The notes under the pieces are model-generated. The model had not been told where the DNA came from and ran no database searches. It saw only the letters and a list, made by a program, of their open reading frames with translations. From assembly GCA_023457935.1 (NCBI GenBank), contig JAEXBA010000077.1, positions 1 through 39,157 on the forward strand: a DNA stretch of 39,157 nt, in the 5' to 3' direction. The stretch comes from Bacteroidota bacterium. GTDB taxonomy: Bacteria; Bacteroidota; Bacteroidia; Flavobacteriales; Weeksellaceae. Of the stretch, positions 26,106-33,458 are shown piece by piece; position 1 is the first letter of the stretch, and each line of letters opens with the position of its first letter. Position numbers and translations under genes: made by a program.

Positions 26106-26674
26106 TGTGGATCAAATATCTGGTTAATCAGAACTTTTGGGACATACACAAAACTTCCAACTTTTTTCGTAGGAATCTTATGTTTTTTTATTGCTTTTAA
26201 AACCGTTCCTGGGTCTGCGTGAAACTTTGCACTTGCCTCAGAAATCGTAAAGCAATTACCTATTTCAAAATAATTTTGCTCTTCCAAAGGTTTTGTTTTT
26301 TCTTCAGCAATCTCGACCGCTGTGAACAATTTTTCTAAGTCAAGTCGACTTACCCTTGTTAATCGCTGTCCAAAATTATGTGCCGGAACTCTGCCACTTT
26401 TAATCAGCCTGTGAATAGTATCTTTTGAAATTCCAAAAAGCATTTTTGCTTCGGAGACGGAGATAAATGGTCGCGACTGAACCTCGGCAATTTTGCTTTT
26501 GGACTGTTCCAATAAATTTTGCTTCGCCTGATCTTCTTTCTCTAGTTGTTTTTGCTTTTTAATATTTTTTTCGGAACAATACTTTGAGCAAAATCTTGTC
26601 GCTACCGTTTTGGCTTCAAACGGTTTTTCGCAGAATTCGCAAAGCTTCGGAATTTTCAGCTTACTAAAACCCAT
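26102..26674 (-). CDS. Zinc-finger / double helix-turn-helix protein upstream of integrase
   Basis: This 190-aa protein has an N-terminal zinc-binding motif (C12, C15, C29, C33 within CEFCEKPF and FCSKYCSEK). An excisionase-type helix-turn-helix follows at about residues 72-115 (SVSEAKMLFGISKDTIHRLI, then GRVPAHNFG). A second one lies near 145-185 (TISEASAKFHADPGTVLKAI, then KIPTKKVGSFVYVP). It probably binds attachment-site or promoter DNA and directs the recombinase, with which it overlaps by 4 bp. Two HTH units in one protein suggest binding to paired sites. It could act as a recombination directionality factor. Confidence 0.8.
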   Translation of the reverse strand: MGFSKLKIPKLCEFCEKPFEAKTVATRFCSKYCSEKNIKKQKQLEKEDQAKQNLLEQSKSKIAEVQSRPFISVSEAKMLFGISKDTIHRLIKSGRVPAHNFGQRLTRVSRLDLEKLFTAVEIAEEKTKPLEEQNYFEIGNCFTISEASAKFHADPGTVLKAIKKHKIPTKKVGSFVYVPKVLINQIFDPQ

Positions 26675-26840
26675 AAAAGTTTCATATTTAGAGAATTACA
26701 AATAAAATAAATTTCATTAAGGCCATTTAAGACATAATAAGGCGCAGATAGTCCGTACTTTTAGCGCGGTACAAATGTGATACAAATATATGATAAAAAT
26801 CGATTAAAATCGACAACTATTTAAAATGGATTAAAATTAA
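26675..26840. mobile_element. Putative right end and attachment region of the island
   Basis: This noncoding gap lies between the HTH/integrase operon and the dnaK terminator. At 26800-26813 there is a perfect palindrome, TCGATTAAAATCGA, and at 26769-26787 two ACAAAT repeats (TACAAATGTGATACAAAT). Such a place is where a tyrosine recombinase would leave its junction. The left junction is outside the window, so the crossover repeat cannot be confirmed. The leftward extent of the island includes at least the genes from 18953 and, by inference, the defence operon. Confidence 0.45.
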
Positions 26841-26873
26841 AAATCGCCGTAAACAAATAGTTTACAGCGATTT
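26841..26873 (-). terminator. dnaK transcription terminator
   Basis: On the minus strand AAATCGCTGTAAAC pairs with GTTTACGGCGATTT across a 5-base loop. This gives 13 pairs with one mismatch, followed by TTAATTTT. It lies about 30 bp beyond the dnaK stop and reads as a rho-independent terminator. The island appears to have inserted just beyond it without breaking dnaK. Confidence 0.85.
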
Positions 26874-26904
26874 AGTACTTATTGATTATCGTTTGTTACT
26901 TAAC

Positions 26905-28806
26905 TTACTTGACTTCTTCAAAATCCGCATCCTGAACATCATCTGCTCCTCCCCCATTTGCCTGAGCTCCTTCCTGTCCTGCATCCGCTCCAGGTTGAGC
27001 TTGCGCCTGTGCGTTGTACAATTCTTCAGAAGCTGCCATCCAGGCGTTGTCTAATGCTTCAGATTTTGTTTTGATTGCCTCCATATCTTTTGCATCGAAA
27101 GCAGTTTTCAGTTCTGCAGCAGCAGCTTCAATTGCAGATTTTTTGTCCGCAGAAATCTTGTCACCGAATTCTTTCAGTTGCTTTTCAGTCTGGAAGATTT
27201 GTCCGTCGGCTTTGTTTACCAAATCGGCTTCTTCTTTTCTTTTCGCATCGGCTGCAGAATTCTGTTCTGCCTCTTTCTTCATTCTTTCGATTTCTTCATC
27301 AGAAAGTCCTGAAGACGCCTGAATTTTAATCGATTGTTCTTTACCTGTTCCTTTATCTTTCGCAGAAACGCTCAAAATACCGTTTGCGTCGATATCGAAA
27401 GTAACTTCAATTTGAGGAACACCTCTTGGTGCAGGTGGAATATCTGTCAAGTCGAAACGTCCGATTTCTTTGTTGTCGTTAAACATCGGTCTTTCTCCCT
27501 GTCCAACTCTGATGCTTACTGCAGGCTGATTGTCAGACGCTGTAGAGAAAACTTCAGATTTTTTAGTTGGAATGGTGGTGTTCGCTTCAATTAATTTAGT
27601 GAAAACTGAACCCATTGTTTCAATACCGAGTGAAAGTGGTGTAACATCCAGAAGAAGAACGTCTTTCACATCACCGGTTAAAACTCCACCCTGAATTGCA
27701 GCTCCAATCGCTACAACTTCATCCGGATTTACTCCTTTTGACGGTTTTTTGCCGAAGAATTTTTCTACTTCTTCCTGAATTACCGGAATTCTTGTTGAAC
27801 CACCTACCAAAATTACTTCATCAATATCAGATTTTGATAAACCTGCATCAGAAAGTGCTTTTGCAACCGGCTCCATTGAACGTCTTACCAAATCTGCCGC
27901 CAATTGCTCGAATTTCGCTCTTGACAAAGATTTCACCAAGTGTTTTGGACCTGAAGCTGTTGCGGTAATATAAGGAAGGTTGATTTCAGTTTGTGTAGAA
28001 GCCGAAAGTTCAATTTTTGCTTTCTCTGCCGCTTCTTTCAAACGCTGAAGTGCGATGGCATCACCTTTCAAATCTACTCCTTCTTCATTCTGGAATTCAG
28101 AAGCCAACCAGTTGATAATTACATCATCAAAGTCGTCACCACCTAAATGCGTATCACCGTTTGTTGACAATACTTCGAAAACGCCGTCACCCAAATCAAG
28201 TATTGAGATATCGAAAGTACCACCACCTAAATCGTACACCGCAATTTTTTGGTCTTTGTGATTTTTATCCAAACCGTAAGCTAAAGCTGCTGCAGTTGGT
28301 TCGTTGATGATTCTTTCCACTTTCAGACCTGCAATTTCACCGGCTTCTTTAGTGGACTGTCTCTGAGAATCGTTGAAGTAAGCCGGAACTGTAATTACCG
28401 CTCTTGTTACTTCCTGACCCAGATAATCTTCCGCCGTTTTCTTCATTTTCTGAAGAATCATTGCCGAAATTTCCTGTGGCGTATATTCTCTGTCGTCAAT
28501 TTTTACTTTTACAGTATCGTTCGGACCTGCAACTACGGTGTAAGGAACTCTTGAAACTTCCTTTGCATCGTCTTTAAAGTGTGTCCCGATAAATCTTTTG
28601 ATAGAATATACCGTGTTGTGCGGATTGGTTACAGCCTGTCTTTTTGCAGGATCTCCCACCAGTCTTTCTCCGTCTTTAGTGAAGGCAACAACAGACGGTG
28701 TTGTTCTTTTACCTTCAGCGTTAGGAATAACAACAGGGTCTTTTCCCTCCATTACGGCAACACAAGAGTTGGTTGTTCCTAAGTCGATTCCAATTATTTT
28801 ACTCAT
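26905..28806 (-). CDS. dnaK: Molecular chaperone DnaK (Hsp70)
   Basis: This 633-aa protein is the complete Hsp70 chaperone, which binds unfolded segments and releases them in an ATP cycle with DnaJ and GrpE. The N-terminal ATPase domain begins MSKIIGIDLGTTNSCVAVME, with the phosphate-binding AVYDLGGGTFDIS and VILVGGSTRIP. The substrate-binding domain follows, with LLLDVTPLSLGIETMG, and a helical lid leads to an acidic tail ending DVQDADFEEVK. Neither dnaJ nor grpE is next to it, so it is a single-gene unit with its own promoter and terminator. Length is normal for Bacteroidota. Confidence 0.99.
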   Translation of the reverse strand: MSKIIGIDLGTTNSCVAVMEGKDPVVIPNAEGKRTTPSVVAFTKDGERLVGDPAKRQAVTNPHNTVYSIKRFIGTHFKDDAKEVSRVPYTVVAGPNDTVKVKIDDREYTPQEISAMILQKMKKTAEDYLGQEVTRAVITVPAYFNDSQRQSTKEAGEIAGLKVERIINEPTAAALAYGLDKNHKDQKIAVYDLGGGTFDISILDLGDGVFEVLSTNGDTHLGGDDFDDVIINWLASEFQNEEGVDLKGDAIALQRLKEAAEKAKIELSASTQTEINLPYITATASGPKHLVKSLSRAKFEQLAADLVRRSMEPVAKALSDAGLSKSDIDEVILVGGSTRIPVIQEEVEKFFGKKPSKGVNPDEVVAIGAAIQGGVLTGDVKDVLLLDVTPLSLGIETMGSVFTKLIEANTTIPTKKSEVFSTASDNQPAVSIRVGQGERPMFNDNKEIGRFDLTDIPPAPRGVPQIEVTFDIDANGILSVSAKDKGTGKEQSIKIQASSGLSDEEIERMKKEAEQNSAADAKRKEEADLVNKADGQIFQTEKQLKEFGDKISADKKSAIEAAAAELKTAFDAKDMEAIKTKSEALDNAWMAASEELYNAQAQAQPGADAGQEGAQANGGGADDVQDADFEEVK

Positions 28807-28859
28807 TTTATTATTATTTTTTAATTATTTAAAATTTGAATTTGCTCTCTAAATCTCTA

Positions 28860-28889
28860 AAAATATACCAAGGAAAAAATTGTGACAAA
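28860..28889 (-). promoter_or_regulatory. dnaK promoter (Bacteroidota type)
   Basis: On the minus strand TATATTTT (28860-28867) is one base from TAnnTTTG. TTTG (28886-28889) lies 18 bp upstream, matching the -33/-7 layout. The leader to the dnaK ATG is about 50 bases and A/T-rich. I see no CIRCE repeat, so HrcA control is not supported. Confidence 0.6.
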
Positions 28890-28972
28890 TTGACAGAAGT
28901 TTGATGAAATCAGTAATTACCAAGTGTCAATATGAAATATTTGGAGCCGGGAACCTGCTGTCGCTACTCGCT

Positions 28973-29007
28973 TTTTCTTTGCGGCGGCTGCGCCGCCGCA
29001 AAGAAAA
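28973..29007. repeat. Perfect G/C-rich hairpin, likely genome-wide intergenic repeat
   Basis: TTTTCTTTGCGGCGGC pairs perfectly over 16 bp with GCCGCCGCAAAGAAAA around a 3-base loop. It is flanked by GAGCCGGGAACCTGCTGTCG (from 28944) and GCCGCTCCATCAGGGCTGG (to 29038). I recall similar flanking phrases around variable hairpins in many flavobacterial intergenic regions, so this is probably one copy of a dispersed repeat. It stands between the divergent dnaK and lipoprotein genes. The rest of this 379-bp gap (28807-29185) holds the dnaK promoter and A/T-rich sequence. Confidence 0.75.
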
Positions 29008-29185
29008 GAGCTCAAACATGCCGCTCCATCAGGGCTGGAAATTCTGTTTCGTTTCAATCATATTTCAATAAACATCAGTAGTTCCTTAATTCAAAACAGT
29101 CAGGATAATTATATATTAATTAACTAATACTTAACACTATACAGGTAAATTCCGCACTAATTTTACTATACCAAAAAAAATTATT

Positions 29186-29653
29186 ATGAAAAATCTTCTT
29201 TTTGCAGTTATCGTAACTGCCGGAATCTCTGCTACATTAACTTCATGCCGTGCAGATGAAAACTACTCTGATGTAAACCAAACTTCGCTTTCCGAAAAAA
29301 GCAACCTTGAAAGAAGGAAGAAACCACAGAATCAGGTTTACCAGATCAGGGTGGGAATCAAAAACCAGAATGGCACCACTACCCTTACCGGAAGCTACGA
29401 TATGGGAAATGTGTACGCCACAAACACTGCCACAGGACAGGTGTATGACGAATCGAACTTTCAGTATGGCGGCGGTTTCCGTCAGTTACCTGCGTATTTC
29501 GAAAACCTACCGGCCGGAACTTATACCTTTTCAGCAGATCAGGGACAAGGCGGTTGGGTTGGCTATGGAACAACAACCGTAAACCTTGGAACAGCACAGG
29601 TTGGTCCGGACGGTTATGTTAATGCTTTTATCCCTATTGCATGGGCGGAGTAA
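29186..29653 (+). CDS. Small secreted lipoprotein, unknown function
   Basis: This 155-aa protein starts with a lipoprotein signal peptide (MKNLLFAVIVTAGISATLTS followed by Cys at 21), so it should be lipidated and placed in the envelope. The mature part begins with a Ser/Lys-rich linker (SEKSNLERRKKPQ). It continues as a beta-rich domain with YQIRVGIKNQNGTTTLTGSY and an LPAGTYTFSADQG turn typical of Ig-like or carboxypeptidase-regulatory-like folds. I do not recognise a named family. It is a single-gene unit with a strong terminator immediately after it. Confidence 0.8.
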   Translation: MKNLLFAVIVTAGISATLTSCRADENYSDVNQTSLSEKSNLERRKKPQNQVYQIRVGIKNQNGTTTLTGSYDMGNVYATNTATGQVYDESNFQYGGGFRQLPAYFENLPAGTYTFSADQGQGGWVGYGTTTVNLGTAQVGPDGYVNAFIPIAWAE

Positions 29654-29674
29654 ATTAGAATGAAAAGAAAAGTG

Positions 29675-29712
29675 AAGCCGTTCCAGATTTGGGACGGCTT
29701 TATTATTTTTTC
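29675..29712 (+). terminator. Terminator of the lipoprotein gene
   Basis: AAGCCGTTCC pairs with GGGACGGCTT (one G-T pair) across a 6-base loop, followed by TTTATTATTTTTT. It starts 22 bp after the stop codon and is a typical rho-independent terminator. Confidence 0.9.
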
Positions 29713-29966
29713 TAAGGATAACTTCCTCTATATTGAAGCTTTATTTTATAGATATAAATTCTCAACGCAGCAAGTTTCATAGTTTTCTGCTCATTCTTGT
29801 TCCTCTAAAGATTCTTTCTGCGCGAATAATTTTATTTTGAGGAAAAATCCTTAAAATAATCCGGCAATTGTCCCAAAATTAACGAAAATTTAGCATCTGC
29901 AGTCTGACTTCAATCATCATTATCTGCTCTAAAATCCGTATTTTTGAGGAAAATCAAATTTAGTTT
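29713..29966 (+). promoter_or_regulatory. Noncoding leader with ppk1 promoter
   Basis: Together with the preceding terminator this makes up the 313-bp gap before ppk1. TATTTTTG at 29939-29946 matches the -7 consensus TAnnTTTG exactly and would start transcription about 15 bases before the ppk1 ATG. No clear -33 TTTG is present at the right distance. I see no gene or structured RNA in the rest. Confidence 0.55.
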
Positions 29967-32030
29967 ATGTCGTTGCAGTTTAATCCGAGAGATGTTACAT
30001 GGTTAGCTTTTAATGAAAGAGTTTTGCAGGAAGCGATGGATGAAAAAGTTCCGCTTCATATCAGAATTCGGTTTTTAGGAATTTTTTCCAACAATCTTGA
30101 TGAGTTTTTCCGCGTTCGTGTCGCAGGATTGCGCCGTGCAATGGAGTTCAAGGATAAATTTATTACCGATTCGTTTTTTCAGCCACCTTCAAAAATTCTG
30201 GCAAAAATCAATGATATCGCAATTGAACAGCAAAAAACGTTTGATAAAATCTGGCGGAAAATTCAGGCGGAAATGGCGGAACAGAAAGTGTTCATCAAAA
30301 CTGCCAAAGATCTCACCGAAACTCAGAAAGAATTCGTAAAAAAATATTTTGACGAGGTGGTGGAATCTCATATTGTTCCGATTCTCCTTCAGGAAAACCG
30401 TCCGATGCCGTATATGCGCGATAAAAGTCTGTATCTGGGTGTTGCAATGCGCCGCAGCGAATGGCAGTATGAAAGTAATTTTGCCATCATCGAAATGCCT
30501 TCAAGATTTATCGGTCGTTTTGTGATGCTGCCTGCAGAAAACGACGAAAAACACGTCATGTTGCTGGAAGATGTGGTGACTTTCATGCTTCCGGAAATTT
30601 TCAATTTCTTTGGCTACGATGATTTTGTGGCGAATGCTTTCAAAGTGACAAAAGATGCAGAATTCGATTTGGATAATGACATCAGAACCACACTTGCTGC
30701 CAAAATTGAAAAAGGAATTAAAAGCAGGAGAAAAGGAAAACCGACGCGTTTTACATTCGATAAAAACATGGATAAAGCGCTGCTTGAATTCCTGATCCGC
30801 AAACTGAATCTCACCAAACGAGACAGCATTATTCCGGGTGGAAAAATTCATAATTTCCGACATTTCATGGATTTTCCTGATGTTTTCAAACAGTATCAGA
30901 AACCTATAGAACGAACTTCTTTTCTTCATCCAAAATTTCCGAACGATCACCGGATTACCGAAACAATTCTGAAGGAAGATGTTCTCCTCACTTTTCCATA
31001 TCACGATTACCGTCCGGTAATTGATCTTCTGCGCGAATCTGCGATGGATCCGGATGTGAAATCAATTCAGATTACTGCGTACCGTTTGGCGAGCAGCTCA
31101 AAAATTATCAATGCGCTTATTCATGCGGCAAGAAACGGAAAAGATGTTACCGTAATGCTTGAACTTCGCGCAAGATTCGATGAAGAAAGCAACCTTGAAT
31201 GGAAAGAAATTCTGGAGCCGGAAGGAATTAAAGTCCTTACCGGAATTCCCAACAAAAAGGTTCACGCCAAACTTTGTGTAATTAAGAAAAGAGTGAACGG
31301 AAAAACCTTTCAGTACGGTTTTGTGAGCACCGGAAACTTTAACGAGAAAACGGCAAGAATTTACGGTGATCATCTTCTGATGACTTCGGATCGTGGAATT
31401 ATGGCCGACATCAATAAGATTTTCAATGTTCTGAAAAAACCGAAGGAAGATTTTATTCCGGTTCTGAAAACCTGTAAGAAACTTTTGGTTTGTCCGACTT
31501 TTATGCGCGAAAAGATTTTCTGGCATATCGATAAGGAAATTGAAGAAGCCAAAGCCGGCCGAAAAGCGGAAATCATTGTAAAAGTAAATTCATTAAGCGA
31601 CAGAGAATGCATCAAAAAAATGTACGAAGCCGCACATGCCGGAGTAAGTGTGAAAATGGTGGTTCGCGGAATTTACTGTGCAGTAAATCAAAAGGAATTC
31701 AAAACAAAAATCCATGCAGTTTCCATTGTAGACGAATATCTGGAACATGCGCGTGTCATGTATTTTTATAACCGCGGCGCAGAAGACACTTATATTTCTT
31801 CGGCAGACTGGATGACGAGAAACCTTGATTACCGTATTGAAGCCGCAGTAAAAGTAACACAGCAGAATCTGAAGAAAGAAATAAAAGACATTCTCGATAT
31901 TCAGCTTGCAGACAATGTTAAGGCCAGAATTCTCGATAAAAACCTCCGCAACGAATATGTTCCGCGCGGAAAAAACGAGCCGGAAATCCGTTCACAAATT
32001 GAAACGTACAATTACCTGAAATCAAAATAA
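29967..32030 (+). CDS. ppk1: Polyphosphate kinase 1
   Basis: This 687-aa protein makes inorganic polyphosphate from ATP, reversibly. The N-terminal domain begins FNPRDVTWLAFNERVLQEA, typical of PPK1. The catalytic core belongs to the phospholipase D fold: the phospho-accepting histidine is H433 in KKVHAKLCVIKK, followed by STGNFNEKTARIYGDH. A second conserved block, VSIVDEYLEHARVMYFYNRG with ISSADWMTRNLDYR, lies near the C-terminus. Length matches the family. The exopolyphosphatase gene starts 1 bp after its stop, so synthesis and degradation of polyphosphate are encoded in one operon. Confidence 0.97.
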   Translation: MSLQFNPRDVTWLAFNERVLQEAMDEKVPLHIRIRFLGIFSNNLDEFFRVRVAGLRRAMEFKDKFITDSFFQPPSKILAKINDIAIEQQKTFDKIWRKIQAEMAEQKVFIKTAKDLTETQKEFVKKYFDEVVESHIVPILLQENRPMPYMRDKSLYLGVAMRRSEWQYESNFAIIEMPSRFIGRFVMLPAENDEKHVMLLEDVVTFMLPEIFNFFGYDDFVANAFKVTKDAEFDLDNDIRTTLAAKIEKGIKSRRKGKPTRFTFDKNMDKALLEFLIRKLNLTKRDSIIPGGKIHNFRHFMDFPDVFKQYQKPIERTSFLHPKFPNDHRITETILKEDVLLTFPYHDYRPVIDLLRESAMDPDVKSIQITAYRLASSSKIINALIHAARNGKDVTVMLELRARFDEESNLEWKEILEPEGIKVLTGIPNKKVHAKLCVIKKRVNGKTFQYGFVSTGNFNEKTARIYGDHLLMTSDRGIMADINKIFNVLKKPKEDFIPVLKTCKKLLVCPTFMREKIFWHIDKEIEEAKAGRKAEIIVKVNSLSDRECIKKMYEAAHAGVSVKMVVRGIYCAVNQKEFKTKIHAVSIVDEYLEHARVMYFYNRGAEDTYISSADWMTRNLDYRIEAAVKVTQQNLKKEIKDILDIQLADNVKARILDKNLRNEYVPRGKNEPEIRSQIETYNYLKSK

Positions 32031-32031
32031 G

Positions 32032-32931
32032 ATGAAACTTGCAGCGATAGATATCGGAAGTAATGCAGCCCGGCTGCTGATCAGCGAAGTAAAAGAAGTT
32101 AAAAAAGGTAAACCCGAATTCACCAAACTGAATCTTCTCAGAATTCCGCTCCGCCTGGGAATGGATGTGTTTTCAAAAGGAGAAATCGGTCCGGAACGTG
32201 AACAGATGGTTATTGATTCCATGCGTGTTTTTTCGGATCTGATGAAAATCTACAATGTGGAACATTACCGCGCCTGCGCAACTTCCGCCATGCGCGATGC
32301 CAGAAACGGCGATGAAATAAGACAGATTGTCAAAGGAAATTCCGGAATTGAAATTGAAATTATTTCCGGTGACGAAGAAGCGACATTAATCTACGAAAAT
32401 CATGTTGCAGAAGGACTTGATAAGGATTCCGCCTATCTGTACATTGATGTTGGCGGCGGTTCTACTGAGCTTACTTTCTACGAAAACGGTAAAATGAAGT
32501 ACAAACATTCTTTCAATATCGGTACCATCAGACTGCTGAGCAATCTGGTGACAGAAGACCACTGGAAAGAAATGAAAGAGGAAATCCGCAGAAACATCAA
32601 CAGCAAAAAGCCGATTGTTGCCATTGGTTCCGGCGGAAATATCAACAAAGTTTTCAGTTTGAGTAAAACCAAAGACGGTAAACCGCTGTTCCTTTCATCA
32701 CTGAAGAATTTCTACAAAGACCTGAGTTCTTTAACGGTTCCGGAAAGAATGAGCAAATACAGCATTCGCGAAGACCGTGCCGATGTTATTGTTCCGGCGC
32801 TGGAGATTTTCACGAAAGTAATGTTGTGGGGCGACATCAATAAAATTTTTGTACCGAAAATTTCCGTTGCAGACGGACTGATTCACAACATTTATGAAAC
32901 CCTGAACAAGAAAACAAATGCAAAAAAATAA
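32032..32931 (+). CDS. ppx: Exopolyphosphatase / GppA-type phosphatase
   Basis: This 299-aa protein removes terminal phosphates from polyphosphate, or from pppGpp in GppA members. The actin-like ATPase fold is seen in LAAIDIGSNAARLLISEV, the YRACATSAMRDARN segment, the catalytic ISGDEEATLIY, and the second phosphate loop YIDVGGGSTELTF. It ends with VADGLIHNIYE. It lacks the extra C-terminal HD domain of enterobacterial PPX, as usual for this short class. Its position 1 bp behind ppk1 supports the polyphosphate role. The 133-aa gene follows 3 bp later. Confidence 0.93.
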   Translation: MKLAAIDIGSNAARLLISEVKEVKKGKPEFTKLNLLRIPLRLGMDVFSKGEIGPEREQMVIDSMRVFSDLMKIYNVEHYRACATSAMRDARNGDEIRQIVKGNSGIEIEIISGDEEATLIYENHVAEGLDKDSAYLYIDVGGGSTELTFYENGKMKYKHSFNIGTIRLLSNLVTEDHWKEMKEEIRRNINSKKPIVAIGSGGNINKVFSLSKTKDGKPLFLSSLKNFYKDLSSLTVPERMSKYSIREDRADVIVPALEIFTKVMLWGDINKIFVPKISVADGLIHNIYETLNKKTNAKK

Positions 32932-32934
32932 AAT

Positions 32935-33336
32935 ATGAAAAATTTAAGTCTGGCAGGATTGGTTGTTGCAGCATTACTAATACTTCTTGGTATTGCGGGA
33001 ATTATGTTCGGCTATCCTAAATACAGAGTCTGGTCGCAGGAAATGGAAGGAAAAGCAGAATTTGCAAAAGCAGAGCAGAACAGAAGAATTAAAATTGAGG
33101 AAGCAAAAGCCAATCTTGAAGCCGAAAAACTGAATGCCCAGGCCGAAGTTGAACGCGCAAAAGGTGCGTCTGCCGCAATAAAAATTGAAAACGGTGCTCT
33201 TACGGACAAATACATTCAGTATCTGTGGGTACGTCAGCAGAATAATCTGAACGATAAAACTGTAATTTACATTCCTACTGAAGGAAATCTTCCGATTCTG
33301 GAAGCCGGAAGAAACGCGACAAAACCGCAACCTTAG
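32935..33336 (+). CDS. Small membrane-anchored coiled-coil protein (SPFH tail-like)
   Basis: This 133-aa protein has one N-terminal membrane helix (LAGLVVAALLILLGIAGIMF, about residues 5-25). A charged helix follows (KAEFAKAEQNRRIKIEEAKA, then EKLNAQAEVERAKGASAA). It ends with YIQYLWVRQQNNLNDKTVIYIPTEGNLPIL, like the tail of prohibitin and stomatin proteins. The SPFH domain itself is missing, so it looks like the anchor plus the helical tail of such a protein. It is 3 bp after ppx and so part of that operon. Function is unknown; a membrane scaffold is possible. Confidence 0.8.
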   Translation: MKNLSLAGLVVAALLILLGIAGIMFGYPKYRVWSQEMEGKAEFAKAEQNRRIKIEEAKANLEAEKLNAQAEVERAKGASAAIKIENGALTDKYIQYLWVRQQNNLNDKTVIYIPTEGNLPILEAGRNATKPQP

Positions 33337-33424
33337 AAACCCCGATTATTAGAAATACAGTTGAAATTATGCTAAATTAGTATCGTTTTAACAGATTGAT
33401 TGCGTAATATTCAGTAATTTTAGA

Positions 33425-33458
33425 GATGATATTCTAGAAAACGGATATCATCTTTTTT
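33425..33458 (+). terminator. Hairpin plus U-tract ending exactly at the next start codon
   Basis: GATGATAT (33425-33432) pairs with ATATCATC (33445-33452) over a 12-base loop, followed by six T (33453-33458). The ATG of the ligase gene begins at the next base, 33459. It could end the ppk1-ppx operon, or act as an attenuator in the ligase leader. The 8-bp A/T-rich stem is modest. Confidence 0.65.

Noticed and set aside
27014..28782. Several plus-strand frames opposite dnaK
   Set aside because: They are antisense shadows of a fully conserved dnaK and have no recognisable domains.
28807..28900. CIRCE element for HrcA control of dnaK
   Set aside because: No TTAGCACTC-type inverted repeat is present in the dnaK leader.
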